A DNA stretch of 64,000 bases from TMP-86 sp964247385 (GCA_964247385.1 CAXTUB010000015.1:1-64000), one strand, 5' to 3'; shown: positions 9,340-19,800, numbered from the stretch's first letter. The notes: generated by a model not told the origin, from the sequence alone. Numbers and translations are program-made.

Positions 9340-10040
9340 GCAGTGACGAACGCGACGTCCGCGTGGAACGCATCGAGCGCATCCTCGGCGTCCGATTCGG
9401 AAATCCGTCGCTTTGCATCGAAGCCCTCACTCATCGTAGCGCCGCTGCCGCGCACAACGAGCGGCTTGAATTCTTGGGCGATGCGTGTCTCAACTGTGTC
9501 GTGGCGCAAGCCTTGTACGAGGCATGTCCCGCGGCGGACGAAGGCCGCTTGTCGCGCATGCGTGCATCTCTCGTGAGCGGCGCAGCACTCGCCGAGCTTG
9601 CGACCGAGCTTGGAATCGGTGAGAGCGTTCAGCTCGGAATGGGCGAGGCAACGAGCGGCGGACGGCGCCGCGCATCCATTTTGGCCAATACCCTGGAGGC
9701 GATCCTTGGCGCCCTATTTCTCGATGCGGGATTCGATGCCGCCTCGATGCTCGTGCAACGATTGTTCATGCGACGCATCGCCTCGGTGAGCGCGGCGGCC
9801 GAGTTGAAAGATCCCAAATCGCAGCTGCAAGAGCAGCTCCAAGCCCGCGGCTTGCCGCCGCCCACCTATGCGACCTCGGCCATTCTCGGCCGGCAGCACG
9901 CGCAGGATTTCGCGGTCACTTGCGAAGTGCCCTCGCTCGAATTGAAGACCGCCGGCGCAGGAACGAGCCGCCGGCGCGCCGAGCAGAGCGCTGCGGCCCT
10001 GATGTTGACTTCGCTCTCGGCCGCCGGCCCGCGCACTTGA
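9327..10040 (+). CDS. rnc: Ribonuclease III
   Basis: Double-stranded-RNA endonuclease for rRNA processing and mRNA decay. The catalytic signature is HNERLEFLGDACLN (about residues 40-53), followed by RLSRMRASLVS and NTLEAILGALFLDAGF with the metal-binding acidic residues. A C-terminal dsRNA-binding domain starts near DPKSQLQEQLQARG and ends with GTSRRRAEQSAAALML. GTG 9327 gives 237 aa; GTG 9363 gives 225 aa, closest to the E. coli length, and would leave the hairpin at 9319-9339 in the leader. No clear ribosome site marks either start. It overlaps era by 4 bp. Confidence 0.95.
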   Translation: MKAARSDERDVRVERIERILGVRFGNPSLCIEALTHRSAAAAHNERLEFLGDACLNCVVAQALYEACPAADEGRLSRMRASLVSGAALAELATELGIGESVQLGMGEATSGGRRRASILANTLEAILGALFLDAGFDAASMLVQRLFMRRIASVSAAAELKDPKSQLQEQLQARGLPPPTYATSAILGRQHAQDFAVTCEVPSLELKTAGAGTSRRRAEQSAAALMLTSLSAAGPRT

Positions 10041-10933
10041 CGTCTGCAGTCTTTCGGGCCGGGCAAGTCGCAGTAGTGGGACGCCCCAACGTGGGCAAGT
10101 CCACGCTCGTCAACGCGCTGGTTGGCCGCAAGGTCAGCATCGTTGCGCCCAAGCCGCAAACCACGCGGCATCGTATTCTCGGCGTTGCGAACCGCGAGGC
10201 CGCGCAAATCGTGCTGCTGGACACTCCCGGCCTGCACGCCTCGGCCCGGCGCGTGATGAATCAGCACATGAACCGCGCGGCGATGAGCTCTTCGCACGAT
10301 GCCGACGTCATCTTATTCGTGCTCGAAGCGGGGCACTTCGATGAAGCCGACGAGTTCGCCTGGGCGCGCTTGCGCGGCTTGCGTCAACCGCTCATCGTCG
10401 CTCTCAACAAGATTGATCTGGTGCGCCCGCGCGCAGCTCTGCTGCCCGCCATCGAGAATGTGGCGAGCCGGGTCGCGGCTTCCGAGATCGTGCCGATCAG
10501 CGCGACCACCGGTGAAAACCTGTCGAGCCTGGGCGAAGTGCTCAGCGCGCGCTTGCCCGCCTCACCGCCGCTGTTTCCGTTGGACATGCAAACCGATCGG
10601 GACGATGCCTTTCACGCGGCCGAGGTGGTGCGTGAAAAATTGACGCTCAAGCTGCGCGAAGAATTGCCCTATGGCATTGCGGTGCAAATCGAGCGGATCA
10701 ACGACGATGAAGGGCGCTTGATCATCGATGCGGTCATCTGGGTGGAGCGCGGCGGACAAAAAGCCATCGTGATTGGCCAGGGGGGGCAGCGGCTCAAGGA
10801 GATCGGTCGCTTGGCGCGCATCGAGCTCGCCGATTTATGGCAGCGCCCCGTGCATTTGTCGCTTTGGGTCAAAGTGAAGGAAAATTGGGCTGATAGCGAG
10901 GTCGCGCTGCGGCAGTTCGGCTATCAGGCTTGA
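10037..10933 (+). CDS. era: GTPase Era
   Basis: Ribosome-assembly GTPase that binds the 3' end of 16S rRNA; 298 aa. GTPase motifs are GRPNVGKST, DTPGLH, NKIDLV and SATTGEN. A C-terminal KH domain includes GGQKAIVIGQGGQRLKEIG, followed by WVKVKENW. TTG 10037 overlaps the rnc stop (TTGA). The rnc-era-recO-pdxJ-acpS order is conserved with E. coli. Confidence 0.96.
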   Translation: MTSAVFRAGQVAVVGRPNVGKSTLVNALVGRKVSIVAPKPQTTRHRILGVANREAAQIVLLDTPGLHASARRVMNQHMNRAAMSSSHDADVILFVLEAGHFDEADEFAWARLRGLRQPLIVALNKIDLVRPRAALLPAIENVASRVAASEIVPISATTGENLSSLGEVLSARLPASPPLFPLDMQTDRDDAFHAAEVVREKLTLKLREELPYGIAVQIERINDDEGRLIIDAVIWVERGGQKAIVIGQGGQRLKEIGRLARIELADLWQRPVHLSLWVKVKENWADSEVALRQFGYQA

Positions 10934-10964
10934 TTTCCTTGCGAAATGACACGAGTTCGAGTTC

Positions 10965-11684
10965 ATGAAACGCCCACAGCGCATCTGGCTGACGCCCGCA
11001 TTTCTGCTGCATCAACACGCCTACCGCGATACCAGCCGGATCGTCGAGTTCTTCACTCGCGAGCACGGCCGCATCTCGCTGTTCGCGCGCGGCGCGCGCG
11101 TGTCGAAATCGAGCCTGCATCGGGGTCTCAGGCCTTTTCAGCGTCTCTTGATCTCCTGGAGCGGGCGGGGTGAGGCGGGTCAGCTGACGGCGGCGGAACC
11201 CGATGGTCCGCACCTCCCGCTGCCGACGTCTGCGCTCATGAGCGGGTTTTATCTCAATGAGCTCATCATGAAGTTGACCGAGCGGTGGGATGCCAATGCC
11301 GAATTATTCGATGCGCTGGCTCAGGCCATTGTTGATTTGAGCCGTGGCGGCGTCGAGGCAGCACCCTTGCGGCGCTTCGAAAAACGCATGCTCGAGATTT
11401 TGGGTTACGGCACCGACTACGCGGTGACCGAATCGGGCGAACCCGTGTCGGAAACTCAATCGTATTGGGTGAAGCCGCATCGCGGCGTCTCACTCTGCTT
11501 GCAAGGCGGCGCAGGTGTGTCGGGTCGCTCCTTGCTGCGGATCAGCCGCGAGATGTTTGACGAGGCGCAGACGCTGCGCGACGCCAAGCATATTTTGCGG
11601 GCTTCGATCGATGTCTGTCTCGAAGGGCGCCCATTGCGTACCCGCGAGGTGTTGAGCGCACTGGTGGCGGCACGATCCGCATGA
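10965..11684 (+). CDS. recO: DNA repair protein RecO
   Basis: RecFOR-pathway mediator that helps load RecA on SSB-coated gaps; 239 aa. The N-terminal OB-fold is visible from WLTPAFLLHQHAYRDTSRIV and GRISLFARGARVSKS. The helical C-terminal domain includes FYLNELIMKLTERWD and RRFEKRMLEILGYG. It follows era after 31 bp and overlaps pdxJ by 4 bp. Confidence 0.93.
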   Translation: MKRPQRIWLTPAFLLHQHAYRDTSRIVEFFTREHGRISLFARGARVSKSSLHRGLRPFQRLLISWSGRGEAGQLTAAEPDGPHLPLPTSALMSGFYLNELIMKLTERWDANAELFDALAQAIVDLSRGGVEAAPLRRFEKRMLEILGYGTDYAVTESGEPVSETQSYWVKPHRGVSLCLQGGAGVSGRSLLRISREMFDEAQTLRDAKHILRASIDVCLEGRPLRTREVLSALVAARSA

Positions 11685-12427
11685 GGGCGCCACGCATGTA
11701 TTCCAATCTTCATCTGGGCGTCAATATCGACCACGTGGCCACCTTGCGGCAAGTCAGGCGGGCGCGTTTTCCCGATCCATTGCAGGCGGCACTGCGCTGC
11801 GAGCAGGCCGGCGCCGACAGCATCACCCTGCACTTGCGCGAAGATCGCAGGCACATTCAGGAGCGCGACGTGCTCGTCATGCGAGAGGCGCTGCAGACGC
11901 ACATGAACCTGGAGCTTGCCGCGACTGCGCAAATGCTCGAGTTCGCGGCCCGCGTACGGCCTGCGGATTGTTGCCTCGTGCCGGAAAATCGCGATGAGAT
12001 CACCACCGAGGGCGGCCTCGATCTCGTGCTGCACGAGCCGCGCGTGCGCGATGCTTGCGCTCGATTGAGCGAAGCGGGCGTGCGCGTTTCGCTGTTCATC
12101 GATCCGGATGAAGCTCAAGTCAATGCGGCGCGCCGCTGTAACGCGCCGGTGATCGAGTTGCACACCGGCGCGTACGCGGAAAAATCAGGAGCGCATCGAG
12201 CGCGGGAGCTCGAGCGCCTGCGCAGCGCGGCTCAACTCGCCGATTCCTTAGGGCTCATCGTGCACGCGGGCCACGGCCTCGACTATCACAATGTCATGCC
12301 CGTGGCCGCCATCGAGCCGCTCGTCGAGCTGAACATCGGTCACGCCATCATTGCGCGTGCGGTATTCGACGGCATCGAGCGCGCGGTGCGCGACATGAAA
12401 GAATTGATGCTCCGCGCCCGCTCGTGA
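11681..12427 (+). CDS. pdxJ: Pyridoxine 5'-phosphate synthase
   Basis: Condenses 1-deoxy-D-xylulose 5-phosphate with 3-amino-2-oxopropyl phosphate to form pyridoxine 5'-phosphate; 248 aa TIM barrel. Family segments are LGVNIDHVATLRQVR, GADSITLHLREDRRHI, the VPENRDEITTEGG segment and the phosphate site HAGHGLDYHNV. ATG 11681 overlaps the recO stop; ATG 11696 is an in-frame alternative closer to the family start. Confidence 0.95.
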   Translation: MRAPRMYSNLHLGVNIDHVATLRQVRRARFPDPLQAALRCEQAGADSITLHLREDRRHIQERDVLVMREALQTHMNLELAATAQMLEFAARVRPADCCLVPENRDEITTEGGLDLVLHEPRVRDACARLSEAGVRVSLFIDPDEAQVNAARRCNAPVIELHTGAYAEKSGAHRARELERLRSAAQLADSLGLIVHAGHGLDYHNVMPVAAIEPLVELNIGHAIIARAVFDGIERAVRDMKELMLRARS

Positions 12428-12804
12428 TCTTCGGAATCGGCACGGACATTCTCGAGATCGAACGCATCGAGAATACCTTTCAAAAGTTCGGCGAGCGCTT
12501 CGTGAGGCATTTGCTCATGCCGGAGGAGGCCACGCAGTTTGCCCGCACCGAGCGCAAGGTGCGCTTTCTCGCCATGCGCTTCGCGGCCAAGGAAGCCATC
12601 GTCAAAGCGCTCGGCACGGGCTTTGCGCATGGCGTTTGGATTCGAGATGTCGGGGTTGCGCAAAATCCGTGGGGCAGACCAGAGGTCATCTACTCAGCGC
12701 GCGGGCGCGCCAGGAGCGATGAGCTCGGCGCGGGCGAGGGCCACGTGACACTCTCCGATGAAGCTGGTCTCGTCGTGGCGGTGGCCGTGTTGATGCGCCG
12801 ATGA
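12424..12804 (+). CDS. acpS: Holo-[acyl-carrier-protein] synthase
   Basis: Transfers 4'-phosphopantetheine from CoA to the acyl carrier protein; 126 aa, normal for a bacterial AcpS trimer. The magnesium/CoA-binding motifs GIGTDILEIERI and RFAAKEAIVKALG are intact. GTG 12424 overlaps the pdxJ stop (GTGA), and the gene overlaps the next by 4 bp (ATGA). Confidence 0.95.
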   Translation: MIFGIGTDILEIERIENTFQKFGERFVRHLLMPEEATQFARTERKVRFLAMRFAAKEAIVKALGTGFAHGVWIRDVGVAQNPWGRPEVIYSARGRARSDELGAGEGHVTLSDEAGLVVAVAVLMRR

Positions 12805-13571
12805 ACGTGCTGGTGTTCGACATCGAGACGGTGCCCGACACCGCGCTCGGCCGCCGCTTGTTCGACCTGCCAGACTTGCCCGATGCCGACGTCGCGGACG
12901 TCATGTTCGCGCGGCAGCGCCAGCGCACGGGCGCTGATTTTCTGCCGTTCGAGCAGCAGCGCATCGTCGCCATAGCCGTCGCGCTGCGCGCGCGCGATCA
13001 GCTCTCGGTATGGAGCTTGGGAGAGCCCGGCGATTCCGAGAAGCGGTTGATCGAGCGTTTTTTCGATGGCTTGGAGCGATTCACTCCGGACCTCGTGTCC
13101 TGGAATGGGGGAGGTTTCGATCTGCCCGTGCTGCAATATCGAAGCTTGCTGCACGGCGTGTCCGCGGCCAGGTACTGGGAGACTGGGAATCAAGATGCGA
13201 GCTTTCGCTATAACAGCTACTTGAGCCGTTATCACTGGCGGCATATGGATCTCATGGATATCTTGAGCGGCTACCAGCATCGCGGCCGCGCGAGCTTGCA
13301 CGATGTCGCAGTGTTGCTGGGCTTCCCCGGCAAGCTCGGCATGCACGGCGGTGCGGTGTGGGAGGCGCACCAGCGCGGCGAGATCGATCGAATTCGCGCT
13401 TATTGCGAAACCGACGTGTTGAATACTTACCTGATCTATCTGCGGTTCGAGCTCATCCGCGGCAAGCTCGACGCGGCGGCGCACGCGCAGGAAGAAGCGC
13501 GGGTACGTGCGCTGTTGCGAGCATCCCCGCCTGCCCACCTCCAGGAATTCGATCTTGCGTGGGCATCATAG
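12801..13571 (+). CDS. PolB-type 3'-5' exonuclease domain protein
   Basis: Stand-alone DEDDy exonuclease of the DNA_pol_B_exo2 type (PF10108), 256 aa. Metal-binding acidic residues are in FDIETVPD (ExoI), SWNGGGFDLP (ExoII) and YCETDVLNTY (ExoIII, Tyr-x3-Asp). Probably acts on DNA, but the substrate and pathway are unknown. It is coupled to acpS by a 4-bp overlap, and its end overlaps the preferred rlmD start. Confidence 0.85.
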   Translation: MNVLVFDIETVPDTALGRRLFDLPDLPDADVADVMFARQRQRTGADFLPFEQQRIVAIAVALRARDQLSVWSLGEPGDSEKRLIERFFDGLERFTPDLVSWNGGGFDLPVLQYRSLLHGVSAARYWETGNQDASFRYNSYLSRYHWRHMDLMDILSGYQHRGRASLHDVAVLLGFPGKLGMHGGAVWEAHQRGEIDRIRAYCETDVLNTYLIYLRFELIRGKLDAAAHAQEEARVRALLRASPPAHLQEFDLAWAS

Positions 13572-14877
13572 CGGAGCGTTCGCATCCGTCACGGTGACGG
13601 ACCTCGCGCAGGACGGCCGGGGCGTTGCACACATTCATGGCAAAGCCACGTTCATCGCCGGCGCGCTTCCGGGCGAGCGGGTGCGCTGCCAGGTCGTCAA
13701 GACTCGCTCATCGTTCGACGAAGCCAAGCTCGTCGAGATCGAGCAGCCATCGGCGCAACGCGTTACGCCCCGGTGCCGCCACTTCGGCGTGTGCGGCGGC
13801 TGCTCTTTGCAACACCTCTCGAGCGATGCGCAGGTCATTGCCAAGGAGAAGCATCTGCTCGATGCACTCGAGCGCATCGGCGGCGTACGGCCGCGCGCCG
13901 TGCTCGCACCGTTGCGCGGACTTGCTTGGGCTTATCGCAGGCGCGCGCGGTTGAGCGCGAAATTCGTGCAGAAAAAGGCCCGGGTGCTGGTTGGTTTTCA
14001 CGAGCGTGCCGGCCGATACGTGGCGGATCTGGAACGCTGCGAAGTGCTGGCCGCATCGATGCAAGACTTGCCGGCGCAGCTTGCCGCGCTGATTCAATCA
14101 TTGGACATCGCCGCACACGTGCCGCAGATCGAGCTTGCGGCGGGCGATGAGGCGCGGGTTCTCGTCTTTCGAATATTGCGCGAGCCCACTCCGACCGACT
14201 TCGAGCGCTTGCGCGCGTTTGCCTCGACGCATGACTATGATCTCCGGCTGCAGCGCGAAGGCCCCGAGAGCCTCGCACCGCTTCCGGGCGATCCCCATGG
14301 CGCTCAACTCGCCGATGCACCCGAGCCTGGCGTGCGTTTGGAATTCGATGCGCTCGATTTCGTGCAAGTGAACGCATCGGTCAACGCGGCGATGGTCCGC
14401 CGCGTGTGTGATGAGCTGGGTCCGTCGCCGCAGGATCGCGCGCTGGAGCTATTTTGCGGCATCGGCAATTTCAGCGTGCCGTTGGCCCGGCGCGCCGCGC
14501 AGGTCACCGCGATCGAATTGAGCCGCGCCGCGATTCGACGCGCCGAGCACAATGCCGCGCTGAATGGCTGCACCAATGTGCACTTTCACGCGCAAGACCT
14601 GTTTCAGCCGTCGGCCTTCGGCGCGTGGGCTCAGCAGCGCTATGACTGGGTGCTGCTCGACCCGCCGCGTGCGGGCGCCGTTGAATTGATGGAATGTATG
14701 TCTCAATGGCAGCCGCGGCGCGTCGTGTATATTTCCTGCCACCCTGGGACTTTGGCGCGCGATGCTGGCCTTCTGACTCGCACCCACGGGTTCGAGCTGG
14801 CCGCGGCCGGGGTGATGGATATGTTTGCGCAGACGATGCACGTCGAATCGATGGCGGTTTTCGAAAGGCGCATGTGA
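13555..14877 (+). CDS. rlmD: 23S rRNA (uracil-1939-C5)-methyltransferase RlmD
   Basis: Makes m5U1939 in 23S rRNA using SAM; family also called RumA. It has an N-terminal TRAM-like domain (VTVTDLAQDGRGVAHIHGK), [4Fe-4S] cysteines in CRHFGVCGGC plus a later cysteine (LERC), the SAM motif ELFCGIGNFS, LLDPPRAGA, and the catalytic cysteine in ISCHPGTLARD. TTG 13555 (AGGA 8 bases upstream) gives 440 aa and the expected short N-terminus; GTG 13507 is a longer alternative. The ATGTGA junction couples it to nagZ. Confidence 0.93.
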   Translation: MRGHHSGAFASVTVTDLAQDGRGVAHIHGKATFIAGALPGERVRCQVVKTRSSFDEAKLVEIEQPSAQRVTPRCRHFGVCGGCSLQHLSSDAQVIAKEKHLLDALERIGGVRPRAVLAPLRGLAWAYRRRARLSAKFVQKKARVLVGFHERAGRYVADLERCEVLAASMQDLPAQLAALIQSLDIAAHVPQIELAAGDEARVLVFRILREPTPTDFERLRAFASTHDYDLRLQREGPESLAPLPGDPHGAQLADAPEPGVRLEFDALDFVQVNASVNAAMVRRVCDELGPSPQDRALELFCGIGNFSVPLARRAAQVTAIELSRAAIRRAEHNAALNGCTNVHFHAQDLFQPSAFGAWAQQRYDWVLLDPPRAGAVELMECMSQWQPRRVVYISCHPGTLARDAGLLTRTHGFELAAAGVMDMFAQTMHVESMAVFERRM

Positions 14878-15923
14878 GCTTAGGTCCCTTGATGGTCGAT
14901 ATCGCCGGACTCGAGCTTTCGTTCGAAGACCGCGAGTTGCTGCTCGAGCCGGCCGTGGGCAGCGTCATTCTTTTCAGCCGCAATTATCGCGACCCGGCGC
15001 AGCTCGATGCGCTCGTCAAGAGTATCCAGGCGCTGCGCTCGCCCTCGCTGCTGCTTGCGGTGGATCAAGAGGGCGGACGCGTGCAGCGCTTCAGGAGCGG
15101 GTTTACGCCGCTGCCGCCTTTGCGAAGCCTGGGGCGCCGCTATGATGCCGATCGGCGCGAGGCGCTCGAGCTTGCGCACCTGCACGGCTGGCTGATGGCG
15201 AGCGAGGTGCGTGCGAGCGGCGTGGACTTCAGCTTTGCGCCCTGCGTCGACCTCGACTACGGCGTCAGCGAAATCATCGGCGACCGTGCGCTGCATGCCG
15301 ATGCCGCCGCGGTCAGTGCGCTCGCCGTGGCTTACATCGGCGGCATGCGCGAGGCTGGCATGGCGGCCACCGCAAAGCATTTTCCAGGCCACGGCGCCGT
15401 CGTTGCCGATTCGCACGTCGCGCTGCCGGTGGATCGACGCAGCTCTGCGGACTTGAGCGTGGATCTCGGGCCCTATCGTTTGCTGTTCGAGAATCGGCTC
15501 GCGGGCGTGATGGCGGCGCACGTGGTGTTTCCGGAGGTGGACGAGCTGCCGGCCAGCCTGTCGCGACGCTGGATCCAAGGCGTGCTGCGAGATGAGCTGC
15601 ATTTCCATGGCTGCGTATTCGCAGACGATCTGAGCATGGCCGGTGCCGCCGCATTCGGCGGGATCCACGAGCGCGTGAGCCGCGCGCTCGCCGCCGGTTG
15701 CGACGTGCTGCCGGTTTGCAACGATCGGCCGGCGGCCGTGCGCGCGGCGCAAAAACTCGCCGGCGCGGCGCCCGATGCGGCAGCCGCGGCGCGTCGCGTG
15801 CGCATGCGCGGCCGGGCCAGCGAGTCGGGCGCCCTGCGCAGCAGCGCCGCGTGGCACACGGCGATTGCGCGGCTTGCGCAACTCACCGCGCCGCCGCCGC
15901 TCGAGCTCGCCAAGGACGCATGA
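14874..15923 (+). CDS. nagZ: Beta-N-acetylhexosaminidase NagZ
   Basis: Cytoplasmic glycoside hydrolase family 3 enzyme that removes GlcNAc from muropeptides during peptidoglycan recycling; its products can influence beta-lactamase induction in other species. Family motifs are AVDQEGGRVQRF, KHFPGHGAVVADSH (with the Asp/His dyad) and the nucleophile loop FADDLSMAGA. About 349 aa, normal. GTG 14874 overlaps the rlmD stop and gives the family N-terminus SLGPLMVDIAG. Confidence 0.95.
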   Translation: MSLGPLMVDIAGLELSFEDRELLLEPAVGSVILFSRNYRDPAQLDALVKSIQALRSPSLLLAVDQEGGRVQRFRSGFTPLPPLRSLGRRYDADRREALELAHLHGWLMASEVRASGVDFSFAPCVDLDYGVSEIIGDRALHADAAAVSALAVAYIGGMREAGMAATAKHFPGHGAVVADSHVALPVDRRSSADLSVDLGPYRLLFENRLAGVMAAHVVFPEVDELPASLSRRWIQGVLRDELHFHGCVFADDLSMAGAAAFGGIHERVSRALAAGCDVLPVCNDRPAAVRAAQKLAGAAPDAAAAARRVRMRGRASESGALRSSAAWHTAIARLAQLTAPPPLELAKDA

Positions 15924-16846
15924 TGGACGCCATCGCGCTGCACCGGCTGGTCTCTGATTCATCTCCGGTCGGCATCGTGCTGGTGGATGCGCGTGAGCCT
16001 CAAATGCCGGCCGTTTACGTCAACGAGGCGTACTGCGCGCTCACGGGTTACGCGGCGCAGGAAATTCTCGGCAAGAATCTGCGTTTTCTGCAGGGTCAGG
16101 ACCGGGATCAGGATGCCCGGCAGCGGCTGCGCGAATCGCTCGCGCTCGCGCAGAGTCATCGCGCGCTGCTGCGCAATTACCGCAAAGACGGAAGCTTGTT
16201 CTGGAACGAGATGAGCATCGTTCCCATCGTCGAAGGCGAGGGCCCGCCCACGCACTTCGCGGGGTTCCATCGCGACGCGGGCGAGCGCTTGCGCATGGAT
16301 CCGCGCGCGCGCGACACGTTGAGCGGCGCGCATCAGCCCACGGCGTTCGCCATCCGCGACGATCGCCTGACCGGGCTGTACACGCAGGGCTATCTGGAAG
16401 AGCTGCTGAAACGCGATTGGGCCATCGCGCAGCGCGAGAAGCGCAGCATTGCGGTCTTCAACGTCGATATCGACGCGCTCGATTTATACAATACGACGTT
16501 CGGACGCGCCGCCGGCGACTCGGCGATTCGCCGCGTGGCGCATTGCATCGCCGGATGTCTGCGGCGCGCAAGCGATGTGACGGCGCGGCTGGATGGCGGA
16601 AATCTATTGGCGTTCGCTCCGGGCATCGACCGTGAACATGCGCTCGGCGTGGCCAATACCATGGTCGAGCGCGTGCGGGAGCTTCGCATTCATCATCCGC
16701 GCTGCGCGGTGCTGCGCTACGTGACCGTGAGCGCTGGCGTTGCGGCGTGGGTGCCGGCAAATGCGGATCGCTGCGAGCACATCATCGAGCGCTCGCGCAC
16801 ACAGCTGCGCATGGCGAAGAGCGCCGGGCGCAACCGCGCGCTCTAG
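15920..16846 (+). CDS. LOV-like PAS plus degenerate GGDEF protein
   Basis: A 308-aa cytoplasmic protein. Residues about 10-125 are a PAS domain of clear LOV type: VNEAYCALTGY, GKNLRFLQGQDRD, LRNYRKDGSLFWNE, FAGFHRD. The photoactive cysteine of LOV domains (GxNCRFLQ) is leucine here. Residues about 150-305 are a GGDEF domain: DDRLTGLYTQGYLEELL, FNVDIDALDLYNTTFGRAAGD. Its active-site signature is DGGNL where GGDEF is expected. So neither LOV adduct chemistry nor cyclic-di-GMP synthesis is expected; a flavin- or nucleotide-binding regulatory role is possible. ATG 15920 overlaps the nagZ stop. Confidence 0.85.
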   Translation: MMDAIALHRLVSDSSPVGIVLVDAREPQMPAVYVNEAYCALTGYAAQEILGKNLRFLQGQDRDQDARQRLRESLALAQSHRALLRNYRKDGSLFWNEMSIVPIVEGEGPPTHFAGFHRDAGERLRMDPRARDTLSGAHQPTAFAIRDDRLTGLYTQGYLEELLKRDWAIAQREKRSIAVFNVDIDALDLYNTTFGRAAGDSAIRRVAHCIAGCLRRASDVTARLDGGNLLAFAPGIDREHALGVANTMVERVRELRIHHPRCAVLRYVTVSAGVAAWVPANADRCEHIIERSRTQLRMAKSAGRNRAL

Positions 16847-16864
16847 GGCTACCTAGCGCGCGCC

Positions 16865-19800
16865 TCAGGCGATCGACTCCAGCAACTGGCGAAGCTTCGC
16901 AAACATCGCATCGGCGCTGGCTGCAGCGTGGGCGAAGCGCAACTTCGATTCACCCTCGAGCCGGTACTCTTTCGGCTTCGATTGCACCAAGCGCAGCACC
17001 TTGGCCGCGTCTGCGCGGTGCTGCGCATCGAATGAAACGTAGCCGCTGCTGGCCCCCAAGTGAATCTTGCGGATGCCGAGCGTGGCAGCGCGGAGCTTGA
17101 TTTGCGCTGCGCGAAACAGAGTTTGGGCGGGCGCCGGCAAGGGGCCGAAGCGGTCGATGAGCTCGACTCGCAGCTCATCCAGCTCGACATCGCTCGGCAA
17201 GCTTGCGATGCGCTTGTACAGCACGAGCCTCAAGTGCACATCGCTCACGTAGTCTTCCGGAATGAGCGCAGGGAGGGGCAGCTCGAGCTCGGTTCCCGCA
17301 TCGGGAGGCGCTTCCAGATCCGCGCTCTTTCCCTCCTTGAGCGCGGCGACGGCGCGGTTCAAGAGCTCGGTGTAAAGACTGAAGCCGATCTCATGAATCT
17401 GTCCGCTCTGCTCATCGCCCAATAATTCTCCGGCGCCGCGAATCTCGAGATCGTGGGTTGCGAGCACGAAGCCCGCGCCGAGATCCTCCAGCGATTCGAG
17501 AGCCTCGAGTCGTTTAACGGCATCCCCCGTCATGGCATTGCGCGGCGGGGTGATGAGGTAGGCGTATGCGCGGTGATGCGAGCGTCCCACTCGGCCGCGC
17601 AGCTGATGGAGCTGCGCGAGCCCGAAGCGGTCAGCCCGATCGATCACAATGGTATTGGCCGTGGGCACGTCGATGCCGCTTTCGATGATGGTCGTGCACA
17701 CGAGCACGTCGAAGCGCCGATGGTAAAAATCGAGCATCAAGGATTCCAGGTCGCGTTCGCGCATCTGGCCATGCCCCACGCGCACTTGAGCGCTCGGCAG
17801 CAGACCGCGCACAACGTTGGCGGTCTTCTCGATGCTGTCGATGGCGTTGTGTACGTAGTAAATTTGACCGCCGCGGCGCAGCTCGCGCTGGCAGGCCTCG
17901 CGCACGATCTGCTCGTTCCATTCGGTGACGAACGTCTTGACGGACACGCGTTCTGCGGGCGGCGTGGTAATGAGCGATAAGTCGCGCAGCCCGCCCATGG
18001 CCATGTTGAGCGTGCGCGGAATCGGAGTCGCGGTGAGCGTCAGCACATCCACTTCGGCACGCAGCGCTTTGAGCTTCTCCTTGTCGCGGACGCCGAAGCG
18101 GTGCTCCTCATCGACGATGATGAGGCCGAGATTCTTGAACTTTGCGGCACTGTGCAGCAGCTTCTGCGTGGCGATGAGAATGTCGACCGAGCCTTGCGCG
18201 ATGCCATTCAGGGCCGCCTGCGATTCCTTGCCCGTGCGGAATCTCGACAGGGTTTCGATGCGCACCGGCCAATCGGCAAAACGGTCTGCAAAACTGTTGG
18301 CATGCTGTTGCGCGAGCAGGGTGGTCGGAACCAGCACCGCAACTTGTTTGCCGGCCGAGACCGCGACGAACGCGGCTCTCAGCGCCACCTCCGTCTTGCC
18401 GAAGCCGACGTCGCCGCAAATGACGCGATCCATGGGCCGCGACGCGCGCAGATCATCGAGCACTTGCTCGATGGCGGCCGACTGATCCACGGTTTCCTCG
18501 AAAGGGAAGGCCGCGCGGAAGGCTCGGTATTCGGCATCACTCGCGGTCAAGCTCGCACCTTCGCGCGCTGCGCGTCGCGAATACAAATCCAGTAACTCAG
18601 CCGCGACGTCGCGAATGCGTTGTGCGGCCTTGCGGCGCGCTTTCGCCCATTGATCGCTTCCGAGCTTATGCAACGGCGCGCTCTCGGCGGGTGCGCCGGT
18701 GTAGCGGGAGACCCAGTGCAGACTCTGCACGGGCACGTAGAGTTTGTCGGCATCGGCATATTCCAGCACCAAGAATTCGCCCGGATATCCGGCGATCTCC
18801 ATGGTCACGAGTCCCCGATAGCGCCCCACGCCGTAGCTTTCGTGAACCACGGGCGAGCCCAGATTGAGATCGGTGAGCTCTTGCAGCAGCTTGGCCGGAT
18901 CGCGCTCGGCGCGGCGGCGCCTTCGCTCTTGACGCACGCGCTCGCCGAATATCTGCGCTTCACTCAACACCTCCAGAGGCGGCGAGGACAGGCGCAGTGC
19001 GGGCGCTGCGCTCGACACGGCGACACCCAGCGTCGTGCCGCGCATGAAATCATCGAATCCCGAGCACACGTCTGCGTGCAAATCGGCGCTGCGCAACAGC
19101 TCGAGCAAGAGCTCGCGCCGTCCGGCTGATTCAGCCACGAGCAGCGTGCGGCGCTCGCCGGCATCGTGCAGGTGCGCGGCTAGCGGCTTCGCCGGCGCCT
19201 CGCCGCGGGGATCGATGTGCAGCTGCGCAGGCGCGGCGCTCGAAAAATTCTGCACGACCCCCGGCGTCTCCGGAGGCCACTCGAAAGCCTGCAACTCGAC
19301 GCGCGGCAGCACCGCGATGGCCTCGTCGAGCTCGCGCTGTGTCAGGAAAACCTCGGCAGGCTCGAGAATCGGACGGTGACGATCGTGTGCGAGTTGCTCG
19401 TGCCGCGCGCGCATCGAATCCAAATCCCGCGGCACCGCGTTCAAGGCCGCGGCGAAATTCACGATGACGGATCGGGAGGGCAAGTACTCGAACAAATTCG
19501 ACGTGCGCTCGAAGAACAGCGGCAGGAAATATTCGATGCCTCCGGGCGCGTTGCCGTTGCTGACTTCGCGATACACCGCGTGGTCCTGCAAATCGCCGCT
19601 GAACCGCGCGCGGTAACGGCGTCTGAATTCACGCACGCTCTGGGTATCGAGCGGCGTTTCACGCGCCGGCAGAAGATGGATGAATTCGACTGCTTCGCGC
19701 GAACGCTGCGTCTCGACATCGAAGTAGCGGATGGCTTCGACGTCTTCATCCAATAAATCGATGCGAAACGGCAGCTCCGAGCCCATGGGAAACACATCGA

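Noticed and set aside
14880..15962. 360-codon minus-strand frame
   Set aside because: Antisense to nagZ, which carries all catalytic motifs.
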